Source: Paracoccaceae bacterium
GTDB lineage: Bacteria > Pseudomonadota > Alphaproteobacteria > Rhodobacterales > Rhodobacteraceae
Assembly: GCA_027489355.1 (NCBI GenBank)
Contig: JAIXZY010000054.1
Coordinates: forward strand, 1 to 64,000
Length of the DNA stretch: 64,000 bases
Reading direction: 5' to 3'
Of this stretch, positions 16,320 to 24,953 are shown in pieces. The notes beneath the pieces were generated by a model. The model did not search any database and had not been told where the DNA came from. It saw nothing but the letters and a program-made list of their open reading frames with translations. The position numbers and the translations under genes were made by a program. Each line of letters begins with the position of its first letter. The first letter of the stretch is position 1.

Positions 16320-17774
16320 GTGCCCGATCTCACCCCCTCCATCCGCAGCGCCCTGCGGTCCAGCACGCTTTTGGCGCTGGTCCTCGGCTTCGGCCTCAGC
16401 CTTGCGCCCGCAACCGATGTGCAGGCCTTCGGTGCGCCCGAAAGCTTTGCCGAGCTGGCCGAAAAGATCAGCCCGGCCGTCGTGAACATCACCACCTCGG
16501 CCATGATCGCCGCCCCGGCGGATGGAATGCCGATGGTGCCCGAGGGCAGCCCGTTCCAGGATTTCTTCGATGACTTCGGCGGCCCGGGCCAGCAGGGTCC
16601 GCAGCGGTCCGAGGCGCTCGGCTCGGGCTTCGTCATCTCGGAAGACGGCTATATCGTCACCAACAACCACGTGATCGAGAACGCCGACGAGATCGAGGTC
16701 GAGTTCTTCTCGGGCGAGAGGCTGAAGGCCAAGCTGGTCGGCACCGACCCCAAGACCGACATTGCGCTGCTGAAGGTGGAAAGCGACCAGCCTCTGCCTT
16801 TCGTGAGTTTCGGCAACTCCGACTTGATGCGGGTGGGGGACTGGGTCATGGCAATGGGCAACCCGCTGGGCCAGGGCTTCTCGGTCAGCGCGGGTATCGT
16901 CTCGGCCCGCGGGCGCCAGCTCCAGGGGACCTATGACGACTTCATCCAGACCGACGCCGCGATCAACCGCGGCAACTCGGGTGGGCCGCTGTTCAACATG
17001 GACGGGCAGGTCGTGGGGGTGAACACCGCGATCCTGTCGCCGAACGGCGGGTCCATCGGCATCGGCTTCTCGATGTCCTCGAACGTGGTGACCAAGGTGG
17101 TGGACCAGCTGAAACAGTTCGGCGAGACCCGCCGCGGCTGGCTGGGGGTGCGCATCCAGGACATCTCGCCCGAGATTGCCGAGTCGATGGGTCTGGCCGA
17201 CGCCAAGGGGGCGCTCGTGTCCGACGTGCCCGAAGGTCCGGCGAAGGACGCCGGCATCCGGGCCGGAGACGTGATCACGCGCTTTGCCGGTGCGGAAGTT
17301 GCCAGCGCCGGCGATCTGACCCGCCGCGTTGCCGACGCCCCGATCGGCGAGGCGGTCCCGGTGATCGTCCTGCGCGGCGGCAAGACCGAGACGCTGGCCG
17401 TGACGCTGGGCCGTCGCGAAGAGGCCGAGGCCGCAGCGATGCCCGCCGCCGCCCCCGCCGCCGAGGCCCCGAAAGAGATGGAGACGCTGGGCCTGACGCT
17501 CGCGCCGCTGGACGACGACATGCGCCAACGGCTGGGGCTTGAGCCCTCGGCCGAGGGGCTGATGATCATGGCCGTGGATCAGGCTTCCGAGGCCTTCACC
17601 AAGGGACTTGTCGAGGGAGACCTGATCACCGAGGCGGGCCAGCAGAAGGTCGTGCGCCTGCAGGACCTGGAGGACAGGATCAAGGAAGCGAAAGACGGCG
17701 GCCGCAAGTCGATCCTGCTTCTGGTGCGCCGCGGCGGCGACCCGCGCTTCGTGGCGCTGTCGATCGAGGACTGA
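16320..17774 (+). CDS. degP: Do/DegP-type periplasmic serine protease
   Basis: An envelope protein quality-control protease of the HtrA family. The 484-aa protein starts with a signal peptide (about residues 1-36). The trypsin-like domain carries the triad H117 (TNNHV), D147 (KTDIALLK) and S220 (GNSGGPL). PDZ1 (about 285-370) and PDZ2 (about 395-480) follow, joined by an Ala/Pro/Glu linker. The GTG at 16320 is the start because AGGAG ends 8 nt before it; the frame opens earlier (16221) but that leader is not signal-like. It follows hflKC, giving a membrane-proteolysis cluster. Confidence 0.95.
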   Translation: MPDLTPSIRSALRSSTLLALVLGFGLSLAPATDVQAFGAPESFAELAEKISPAVVNITTSAMIAAPADGMPMVPEGSPFQDFFDDFGGPGQQGPQRSEALGSGFVISEDGYIVTNNHVIENADEIEVEFFSGERLKAKLVGTDPKTDIALLKVESDQPLPFVSFGNSDLMRVGDWVMAMGNPLGQGFSVSAGIVSARGRQLQGTYDDFIQTDAAINRGNSGGPLFNMDGQVVGVNTAILSPNGGSIGIGFSMSSNVVTKVVDQLKQFGETRRGWLGVRIQDISPEIAESMGLADAKGALVSDVPEGPAKDAGIRAGDVITRFAGAEVASAGDLTRRVADAPIGEAVPVIVLRGGKTETLAVTLGRREEAEAAAMPAAAPAAEAPKEMETLGLTLAPLDDDMRQRLGLEPSAEGLMIMAVDQASEAFTKGLVEGDLITEAGQQKVVRLQDLEDRIKEAKDGGRKSILLLVRRGGDPRFVALSIED

Positions 17775-17797
17775 TCGGCGGCTTCACGGTATCGAAT

Positions 17798-17821
17798 GGC
17801 GGCGGGGACCTCTCCGCCGCC
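17798..17821. terminator. GC-rich hairpin after degP
   Basis: GGCGGCGG stem, 8-nt loop, CCGCCGCC stem, 24 nt past the degP stop and directly before the twin-hairpin repeat. There is no T-run. Confidence 0.4.
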
Positions 17822-17869
17822 AAATTTCTTAAGGAAGAAATTTGACAAATTCCTTGCTTAAGGAATTTG
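17821..17869. repeat. Twin-hairpin repeat, family I, copy A
   Basis: Two perfect 10-bp stem-loops in tandem. 17821-17844 has stem CAAATTTCTT and loop AAGG. 17846-17869 has stem CAAATTCCTT and loop GCTT. One base separates them. It lies between the convergent degP and dnaE2-fragment genes. Related copies are at 44466-44514 and 56040-56087. Confidence 0.85.
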
Positions 17870-17879
17870 GGTCCCGGCC

Positions 17880-18284
17880 CTACGGCTGGTCCCCCGCCCT
17901 GACGCCGTCGAACTTGAACCCGGGGTCCAGAAGCCGGTCCAGCAGCGGCGACAGATCCTCGATCAGTTCGGCCACCACATGCACCACCCCCGCCTCGCGC
18001 TGCAGCTTGCCTGTCACCCGCAACAGCCGCCCCGCGATCACCGCCCGGCGGAAGCGTTCGTAGACATTGGCCCAGACCACGACATTGGCCGTCCCCGTCT
18101 CATCCTCGAGCGTGACGAAGATCACCCCCTTCGCCGTCCCCGGCCGCTGCCGCACCAGCACCAGCCCCGCCACCGTCACGCGCGCCCCGGCCGGAGGTTC
18201 GCCCAGCCGCGCGGCCTGCAAGGCCCGAGGCGGCCGCGGCCAAGGCGTGGCCCGCGAGGGAAGCGAGGGGGGCAAGGATGTCAT
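17880..18284 (-). CDS. DnaE2 (ImuC) C-terminal OB-fold fragment under a LexA box
   Basis: A 134-aa product. Residues about 35-120 match the C-terminal OB domain of the error-prone polymerase DnaE2/ImuC (VAGLVLVRQRPGTAKGV, TLEDETGTANVVVW, VTGKLQREAGVVHVVAE, DLSPLL). DnaE2 is normally above 1000 aa; no polymerase, PHP or finger motifs and no imuA/imuB lie nearby. The first 30 residues are unrelated and Pro/Arg-rich. The ATG at 18282-18284 lies 3 nt after a perfect LexA box and the frame is intact. It is either the remnant of a deleted imuA-imuB-dnaE2 cassette that kept its promoter, or a small stand-alone SOS protein. Confidence 0.7.
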   Translation of the reverse strand: MTSLPPSLPSRATPWPRPPRALQAARLGEPPAGARVTVAGLVLVRQRPGTAKGVIFVTLEDETGTANVVVWANVYERFRRAVIAGRLLRVTGKLQREAGVVHVVAELIEDLSPLLDRLLDPGFKFDGVRAGDQP

Positions 18285-18287
18285 GAA

Positions 18288-18302
18288 GAACAATACTAGA
18301 AC
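18288..18302 (-). promoter_or_regulatory. LexA (SOS) box GTTC-N7-GTTC
   Basis: Minus strand GTTCTAGTATTGTTC, an exact match to the alphaproteobacterial LexA operator. It covers the -10 hexamer of the promoter below and ends 3 nt before the ATG of the dnaE2 fragment, so repression and damage induction of that gene are expected. Confidence 0.8.
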
Positions 18303-18320
18303 ATCCGCGCCGGAAGGCAA
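18293..18320 (-). promoter_or_regulatory. SOS promoter of the dnaE2 fragment, probably leaderless
   Basis: Minus strand TTGCCT (18315-18320), 16-nt spacer, TAGTAT (18293-18298). Only 8 nt separate the -10 from the ATG at 18284, so the transcript would have a leader of 0-2 nt. No Shine-Dalgarno is present. Confidence 0.6.
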
Positions 18321-18380
18321 GCCCGCAGCCCCCCGCGCCCCTCTGGCAAATCCGGGCAGACTGGCCTATGTCACGTCTGA

Positions 18381-18725
<345 letters not shown>

Positions 18726-18770
18726 TCCTGAAACCGGCCTCCCCCGCGCACAGGCGGGGCGAGGCCGCGA

Positions 18771-19175
18771 TCACTCGCCCTTGGCCAGGCGATCCGCCTT
18801 GCGCTTGACCAGCATCGTGCGCAGGTCGTGCATGGCCAGAAGCAGCGCATCCGTCACCGCCTCCAGCTGGGCGTCCGTCGCGCGGGATTGCGCCCATTGC
18901 GTCGTCAGGTTCAGGTGGTCCACGGTGCGCAGGATGTCATCGACCTCGCGCGCCTGAAGCTGCGCCTGCCGCGCCACCAGCCAGTCGTCGATGGCGGCCC
19001 GGTCGGCCTCGGTCAGCTCCACCTCGCCATGCGGCCTGACGTTGCCGTTCTTCACGTTCACCGCAGCGATCTCGACCATCTCGATGCGGCGCTGGCGGTT
19101 CTCGGTCCCGATGCGGAACACCGCCGCGCCATTCTCGCGCACCCGGAAATAGTAGTCGGGAAGGTCAGCGCCCAT
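18771..19175 (-). CDS. Conserved hypothetical protein
   Basis: A 134-aa soluble protein. The N-terminal part (DYYFRVRENGAAVFRIGTENRQRRIEMVEIAAVN) looks like a beta-rich domain. A helical C-terminal half follows (IDDWLVARQAQLQAREVDDILRTVDHLN onward) and ends basic (VKRKADRLAKGE). I do not recognise a characterised family. AGGGA lies before the ATG. It is a single gene in a 544-bp space between the convergent fdxE and the downstream aminotransferase. Confidence 0.75.
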   Translation of the reverse strand: MGADLPDYYFRVRENGAAVFRIGTENRQRRIEMVEIAAVNVKNGNVRPHGEVELTEADRAAIDDWLVARQAQLQAREVDDILRTVDHLNLTTQWAQSRATDAQLEAVTDALLLAMHDLRTMLVKRKADRLAKGE

Positions 19176-19268
19176 CGTCCCTGGTCCATGCTCGCCGGGC
19201 CGCAGCCGCCCGCCCCGCCATTCCTTGCGGAGCGCGGGGCGATCGTCAACCCGGAAGCCGTAACCCGC

Positions 19269-20534
<1,266 letters not shown>

Positions 20535-20555
20535 TCAAGCGGGAACGGTGGGGCA

Positions 20556-20831
20556 ATGGGCGAGACGGCCGAAGCGCGCCTGAAGCGGATGACGATGCGG
20601 TCCTGGCGGCGCGGGACAAAGGAGATGGACCTGGTCCTGGGGCCGTTCGCGGACGCGCATCTGGCCGACCTGACCGAGGACGAGCTTCAGACCTACGACG
20701 CCCTTCTGCTGGAGAATGACCAGGACCTGATGGCCTGGATCCTGGGCCAAGCCAGCCCGCCGGCGGCGCTGCAACCGCTTCTGGCGCGGATCACCGCCTT
20801 CGCGGAAAAGCGCCTCACGCCGGGAAAATAG
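20556..20831 (+). CDS. sdhE: Succinate dehydrogenase assembly factor 2 (SdhE)
   Basis: A 91-aa member of the SdhE/Sdh5 family, which promotes covalent FAD attachment to SdhA. The defining RGxxE motif is present as RRGTKEMD (residues about 18-25), followed by the helical bundle LTEDELQTYDALLLENDQDLMAWI. It lies divergent to the aminotransferase and upstream of the MarR-type regulator. No sdh genes are visible in the window. Confidence 0.93.
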   Translation: MGETAEARLKRMTMRSWRRGTKEMDLVLGPFADAHLADLTEDELQTYDALLLENDQDLMAWILGQASPPAALQPLLARITAFAEKRLTPGK

Positions 20832-20845
20832 GCGAAGTTCTTCGC
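20832..20845. promoter_or_regulatory. Palindrome between sdhE and the LdtR-like gene
   Basis: GCGAAGTTCTTCGC, a perfect 14-nt palindrome starting at the sdhE stop and 63 nt before the regulator start. It could be an operator for the MarR protein or a weak terminator of sdhE. Confidence 0.3.
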
Positions 20846-20908
20846 AAGTTTACGGAATGTTTGCGGTTTGTGCCGATTCTACCCCCGTCCGAACGGTGGA
20901 GAAACGGT

Positions 20909-21406
20909 ATGACAATGTACGCCCCGGTGCTGGATGGATCGCAAAAGGCCTTCCTGTCCTGCTACCTTGAAAACCTGGCGCTGGTGGAACGGCTGCATCG
21001 CCTGCTTCTGGACGTCATCAAGGACGAATTCGAACGGCTGAACCTCCTGGAGATCAACTCGGTCCAGGCGCTCTTGCTGTTCAACATCGGCGAGAATGAG
21101 GTCACCGCCGGGGAACTGAAGTCGCGCGGCTACTACCAGGGCTCGAACGTCAGCTACAATCTGAAGAAGCTGGTTGAACTGGGCTACATGCACCACCAGC
21201 GCAGCGAGATTGACCGCCGCTCGGTCCGGGTGAAGCTGACAGAGAAGGGCCGCCACGTGCGCGGGCTGATCGCGGACCTCTTTGCCCGGCATTCGGAAGG
21301 GATCGAACGGCGCGGTCTGATCGATGCCTCCGGCATGGATGAGATCAACACCGCGCTCAAGCGGATGGAGCGGTTCTGGACGGAACAGATCCGCTACATC
21401 TACTGA
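20909..21406 (+). CDS. ldtR: MarR-family winged-helix regulator (LdtR-like)
   Basis: A 165-aa MarR-type transcription factor. The winged helix covers about residues 45-115 (LLEINSVQALLLFNIGENEVTAGELKSRGYYQGSNVSYNLKKLVELGY). The recognition helix contains the unusual YYQGSNVSYNLKKL segment shared with LdtR, which controls L,D-transpeptidase and stress genes in Liberibacter and Sinorhizobium. Flanking helices form the dimer. The ATG at 20909 has GGTGGAG upstream; a longer frame from 20861 has no support. The targets here are unknown. Confidence 0.87.
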   Translation: MTMYAPVLDGSQKAFLSCYLENLALVERLHRLLLDVIKDEFERLNLLEINSVQALLLFNIGENEVTAGELKSRGYYQGSNVSYNLKKLVELGYMHHQRSEIDRRSVRVKLTEKGRHVRGLIADLFARHSEGIERRGLIDASGMDEINTALKRMERFWTEQIRYIY

Positions 21407-21505
21407 CCCGGCGCCTGCCGCACGCCGCGGATGACCCCGGCCACATGGTTGCCAAAGGGTGAACGGTTTCATCCAAGTCTCTGATTTCATTGCGTTCCCG
21501 GCGCA

Positions 21506-21520
21506 TGTCCACCGTGGACA
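21506..21520. repeat. Palindrome TGTCCAC-S-GTGGACA, copy 1 (family V)
   Basis: TGTCCACCGTGGACA, 5 nt past the DUF1178 stop, in the 118-bp gap after the LdtR-like gene. The same element with a G at the centre is at 44368-44382. Confidence 0.6.
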
Positions 21521-21524
21521 GGGG

Positions 21525-21956
21525 TCAGTTCACCTTCCGCGCCGGCAGGAAGGGCAGGGGCGCGACGGGAAGGCCTTCCTCGATCATCGCGCGGGCCTCG
21601 TCGGGTTTCGCCTCGCCATGGATCGCCCGCTCCGGCGCCTCGCCCGCGTGGATGCGCCGCGCCTCGGCCGCGAAATTCATGCCGACGTATTCCGAGTTCT
21701 CCTCGATCTGGCGGCGCAGGGCGGCGAGCTTCTCCTCCAGCTCCGAGGCCGGGGCCGAAAGGTCGGGACGCGGGGCAGCTTCGGCCTTTCGGGCGGGGCG
21801 GACGGCGGGGGCCATCAGCTCCTTCTCGACTCTGGACGAGCCGCAAACCGGACACTGGACCTGCCCGGCCGTCTGGAGGGCCGAGAACGCCCCGGCTTCC
21901 TTGAACCAGCTTTCGAAGCCATGTCCGGCCTCACATTTCAGGCTGTATCGGATCAT
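21525..21956 (-). CDS. DUF1178 family protein
   Basis: A 143-aa protein. The N-terminal zinc-ribbon-like part has C8 in LKCEAGHGFESWF and C35-PV-C38 (QCPVCGSSRVEKELMAP). The C-terminal helical half (LEEKLAALRRQIEENSEYVGMNFAAEARRIHAGEAPERAIHGEA) is the DUF1178 signature. Function is unknown. It follows the NUDIX gene on the same strand with a 51-nt gap, a pair conserved in many alphaproteobacteria. Confidence 0.9.
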   Translation of the reverse strand: MIRYSLKCEAGHGFESWFKEAGAFSALQTAGQVQCPVCGSSRVEKELMAPAVRPARKAEAAPRPDLSAPASELEEKLAALRRQIEENSEYVGMNFAAEARRIHAGEAPERAIHGEAKPDEARAMIEEGLPVAPLPFLPARKVN

Positions 21957-22007
21957 CTTCCGGCATCCCGCTTTCCGCCCCCAGAGCTAAGCACCGCAGC
22001 CGAAAGG

Positions 22008-22547
22008 TCAATGCCCCTTGCGCTTGCCCGTCGCGCGCAGGACCGGGAGGCCGTCGTCATCATCATCCCCCGCAATCGGCGCGGCGCGGCCCATGAGGGG
22101 CGGGATGAATTGCGCGATGATCGTCTGCAACTCGGGCTCGGCCACCAGCGTCGCGGCCTCGGCCAGGGGGAACCACTTGCGGCGGCGTTCCTTCACCTCG
22201 GGGAAGCTTTTCGCCAGGTCCTCGACCCGCAACCCGTAGACGGCGACGGCGCAGGGCACGCTGGCCTCGGCCGAGAGGCATTTCTGATAGCCGTAGCGTC
22301 CGATGCAAAGCGGGTTCATCACGCCCTGGACACCGGCCTCTTCCCAGGCTTCCTGTGCGGCGGCAGCCTCGGGCGAGAGGCCGGGCATCGGCCAGCCCTT
22401 CGGGATCACCCAGCGCCCGGTATCCCGGCTGGTGATCAGCAGAACCTCGATCCCGCCGCTGCCCGGCCGCCAGCACAAGGCACCGTACTGCATTCTGGTA
22501 CCACCGGAATCGGCGCCTTGCGCCGCAATCTTGTCTTGCCAACCCAT
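22008..22547 (-). CDS. NUDIX hydrolase
   Basis: A 179-aa NUDIX protein. The NUDIX box runs through GLSPEAAAAQEAWEEAG (residues about 55-72), with the EAWEEAG core in place of REUXEE; the catalytic Glu pair is kept. The preceding WVIPKGWP segment and the YGYQK loop resemble diphosphoinositol/diadenosine-polyphosphate hydrolases (DIPP class). A poly-Asp stretch (DDDDD) sits near the C-terminus. AGGTGA precedes the ATG. It is divergent from gpx. Confidence 0.88.
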   Translation of the reverse strand: MGWQDKIAAQGADSGGTRMQYGALCWRPGSGGIEVLLITSRDTGRWVIPKGWPMPGLSPEAAAAQEAWEEAGVQGVMNPLCIGRYGYQKCLSAEASVPCAVAVYGLRVEDLAKSFPEVKERRRKWFPLAEAATLVAEPELQTIIAQFIPPLMGRAAPIAGDDDDDGLPVLRATGKRKGH

Positions 22548-22649
22548 ATTGTCACCTGGACCGCCCGGTTCCCGGATCTGGTCGCTGCCTGAACCTCATT
22601 TTTCACTATCGCATATATATGGCGTGAATTGGAAAAAAGTTCCGGGAAA

Positions 22650-22677
22650 TTGACGGAAACTGCTGTCGGATTATCTG
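22650..22677 (+). promoter_or_regulatory. Candidate sigma-70 promoter of the gpx-HDAC-thpR operon
   Basis: TTGACG (22650-22655), 16-nt spacer, TATCTG (22672-22677), about 33 nt before the gpx ATG. It lies in an AT-rich patch (22595-22660) that is unusual for this window and separates gpx from the divergent NUDIX gene. Confidence 0.5.
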
Positions 22678-22710
22678 ACCTTGCATGGAAACCAGGCACA
22701 GGCGGGTGCA

Positions 22711-23226
22711 ATGAGGCGATTTCTGACGGCAAGTCTGCTGGTCCTGCTGGCCATCCCGGGTCATGCGGGCGACGGGTTCCGGTTTTCCTCGATCGACGGG
22801 GGCTCCATCAACCTGGACGACTGGCGCGGCAAGCCGGTGCTCGTTGTCAATACCGCCTCGCTGTGCGGCTTTGCCGGGCAGTTCGACACGCTGCAGGCGC
22901 TGCACGAAGAGTTCGGGGACCGGGCGCTTATCCTTGCCGTCCCCTCGGACGATTTCAACCAGGAGCTTGCCGACGAGGCGGCGGTCAAGGAATACTGCGC
23001 CATGACCTTCGATCTGACGCTGCCGATGACCGAGATCACCCATGTGACCGGCAAGGCCGCGCATCCCTTCTATGCCTGGGTCAAGGCCGAGACCGGCTTC
23101 GTCCCCGGCTGGAACTTCAACAAGGTGCTGCTCGCGCCCGACGGGACCATCGCCGGGACCTTCGGCGCGCCGGTCAGGCCCGAGGGGCCGCAGATCGCGG
23201 GGCAGATCAAGGCCATGCTGGAATGA
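22711..23226 (+). CDS. Glutathione-peroxidase family protein, exported
   Basis: A 171-aa thiol peroxidase of the GPX family. A signal peptide (MRRFLTASLLVLLAIPGHAG) sends it to the periplasm. The peroxidatic cysteine is C52 in NTASLCGFAGQF (Cys rather than Sec). Catalytic partners are probably in PSDDFNQE and the W/N of PGWNFNKVLL. The ATG at 22711 starts the signal peptide. It overlaps the next gene by ATGA, so it is the first gene of a coupled three-gene operon. Confidence 0.9.
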   Translation: MRRFLTASLLVLLAIPGHAGDGFRFSSIDGGSINLDDWRGKPVLVVNTASLCGFAGQFDTLQALHEEFGDRALILAVPSDDFNQELADEAAVKEYCAMTFDLTLPMTEITHVTGKAAHPFYAWVKAETGFVPGWNFNKVLLAPDGTIAGTFGAPVRPEGPQIAGQIKAMLE

Positions 23227-24365
23227 TCGAGGGGCCGCCGCCCCGGCCCGCCGCGACGGGGACGACGCCGCTTTTCCTGGGTTCCGACATCTATCGGGGC
23301 TCGTCCTACGGCGCGCGCCATCCCCTGCGGGTGCCACGCGTCTCGACCGTGATGGACCTCGCGCGGGCGCTGGGATGGTTGCCGCGCGACCGCTTCCGCG
23401 TCAGTCCGCGGGCCAAGCCGGCCGCGCTGACCCTGTGGCATGAGCCCGCCTACATCGCCGCCCTGCAAGAGGCCGAGGGTCTGGGCGAAGCGACCGAGGA
23501 GATGCGTCACCGTTTCCACCTTGGCACGCTCTCCAACCCCGTCTTTCCCGAAGTCTACCGCCGCCCCGCCACCGGGGCCGGAGGCACGATGCTGGCGGCC
23601 GAACTTCTGGCCGCCCGTCCGGGAAGCATCCATGTCCCCGGCGGCGGCACGCATCACGGCTTGCCGGGGCGGGCCAACGGGTTCTGCTACCTCAACGACG
23701 TGGTGCTGGGGATCAAGGTCCTGCAGCGCGCCGGGCTGGGACGGATCGCCTATGTCGACCTTGACGCGCATCACTCGGACGGGGTGGAACTGGCCTTCGC
23801 TTGCGATCCGGGTGTGCGGATGATCTCGGTCCACGAGGAAGGCCGCTGGCCCTTCACCGGCGCGCTGGACGACACGGCCGGGGGCAGCGCCTTCAACCTG
23901 CCGGTGCCGCGGGGCTACAACGACAGCGAGGCGCGGGCGGTGCTGCACGGGCTGATCCTGCCGCGGGTCGAGGCGTTCAAGCCCGAGGCACTGGTCTTGC
24001 AATGCGGGGCGGACAGCCTGCTGGAGGACCCCCTGTCGCGCCTTGCCCTGTCGAACCGCGCTTATCTGGAGGCGATCCGGGCGCTGCTTCCGCTGGCCCC
24101 GCGCGTGCTGGTGCTGGGCGGGGGCGGGTACAATCCCTGGTCGGTCGGGCGGCTTTGGACGGCGATCTGGGGCTGCATCGCCGGATGGGACCTGCCCGAC
24201 CGCCTGCCGCCCGAAGGGCGCGCGGTATTGCAGGCGCTGAGCTGGAACGGGGGCGGGCGCGCTCTGCCCGGGCCGGACATGCTGGAGACTCTGGTCGACC
24301 CGCCACGTGAAGGCCCCGTGCGCGAGGTGATCCGCGACCGGCTGGGCGTACTGGCGCGCCGATGA
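23223..24365 (+). CDS. Histone-deacetylase-family hydrolase
   Basis: A 380-aa zinc amidohydrolase of the HDAC/AcuC/acetylpolyamine-amidohydrolase superfamily. Active-site residues are the H144-H145 pair (GGGTHHGLPGR), zinc ligands D181 and H183 (DLDAHHSDG) and D264 (CGADSL), and Y303 (GGGGYNPWS). In bacteria such enzymes deacetylate polyamines, acetoin-related compounds or protein lysines; the substrate is not readable here. Start and stop overlap both neighbours as ATGA. The polyamine-type ABC operon lies 11 kb away. Confidence 0.92.
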   Translation: MIEGPPPRPAATGTTPLFLGSDIYRGSSYGARHPLRVPRVSTVMDLARALGWLPRDRFRVSPRAKPAALTLWHEPAYIAALQEAEGLGEATEEMRHRFHLGTLSNPVFPEVYRRPATGAGGTMLAAELLAARPGSIHVPGGGTHHGLPGRANGFCYLNDVVLGIKVLQRAGLGRIAYVDLDAHHSDGVELAFACDPGVRMISVHEEGRWPFTGALDDTAGGSAFNLPVPRGYNDSEARAVLHGLILPRVEAFKPEALVLQCGADSLLEDPLSRLALSNRAYLEAIRALLPLAPRVLVLGGGGYNPWSVGRLWTAIWGCIAGWDLPDRLPPEGRAVLQALSWNGGGRALPGPDMLETLVDPPREGPVREVIRDRLGVLARR

Positions 24366-24904
24366 TCCGCGCCTTCCTTGGTATCGACCTGCCGCCGCCG
24401 GTGCGCGGCGCACTTCAGGTGCAACAGTTCCTCTTGCCTCTGCCGCGCAAGGTGGAGCCGGAAAACCTTCACCTCACCCTGATCTTTCTGGGCGATTGTC
24501 CCGAACCGGCGCTGGAAGCCGCGCATGAGGGGTTCGATGCCCTGCGCGAGCACCGCTTTTCCCTGGCGCTGCAAGGTCTTGGCCTGTTCGGCAAGGACAA
24601 GCCGCGCGTCGCCTGGGCCGGGGTGGCGCCGTCACCCGCTCTCATGCACCTGCAGGCCAAGGTCGAGACCATCGCCCGCCGCACCTTTTGCCCGGTCGAG
24701 GCGCGCAGGTTCGTCCCCCATGTCACCCTGGGCCGCTTCCCACCCCCGCCGCCCACTGACGCGATGCGGCTGGAACGCGCCGTGGCGATGGGGCAGGGGT
24801 TCCGCTCCGACCCGTGGGAGGTGACAGAGCTGACCCTTTGGCGCAGCCACCAGACCGGCAAGGGTTCGCACTACGAGGTTCTCGCCCGCTACCCGCTGGC
24901 TTGA
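24362..24904 (+). CDS. thpR: RNA 2',3'-cyclic phosphodiesterase (2H family)
   Basis: A 180-aa 2H phosphoesterase (LigT/ThpR), which opens 2',3'-cyclic phosphates on RNA ends to 2'-phosphates. The two catalytic H-x-T motifs are HLTLIFLG (about residues 38-45) and HVTLGRFP (about 120-127). The start IRAFLGIDLPPPVRGAL is typical. ATGA overlap with the HDAC gene gives tight coupling. The 49 nt after it contain no obvious terminator before neuB. Confidence 0.92.
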   Translation: MIRAFLGIDLPPPVRGALQVQQFLLPLPRKVEPENLHLTLIFLGDCPEPALEAAHEGFDALREHRFSLALQGLGLFGKDKPRVAWAGVAPSPALMHLQAKVETIARRTFCPVEARRFVPHVTLGRFPPPPPTDAMRLERAVAMGQGFRSDPWEVTELTLWRSHQTGKGSHYEVLARYPLA

Positions 24905-24953
24905 CAGGGCCACGGGCCTGACGCACCACGGGCGACAACCAAGGGAGTGACCC

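Noticed and set aside
24905-24953. Boundary of a mobile element at the start of the glycan locus
   Set aside because: No integrase, transposase, tRNA gene or matching terminal repeats border 24.9-34.3 kb. Transfer is suggested only by gene content and local composition.
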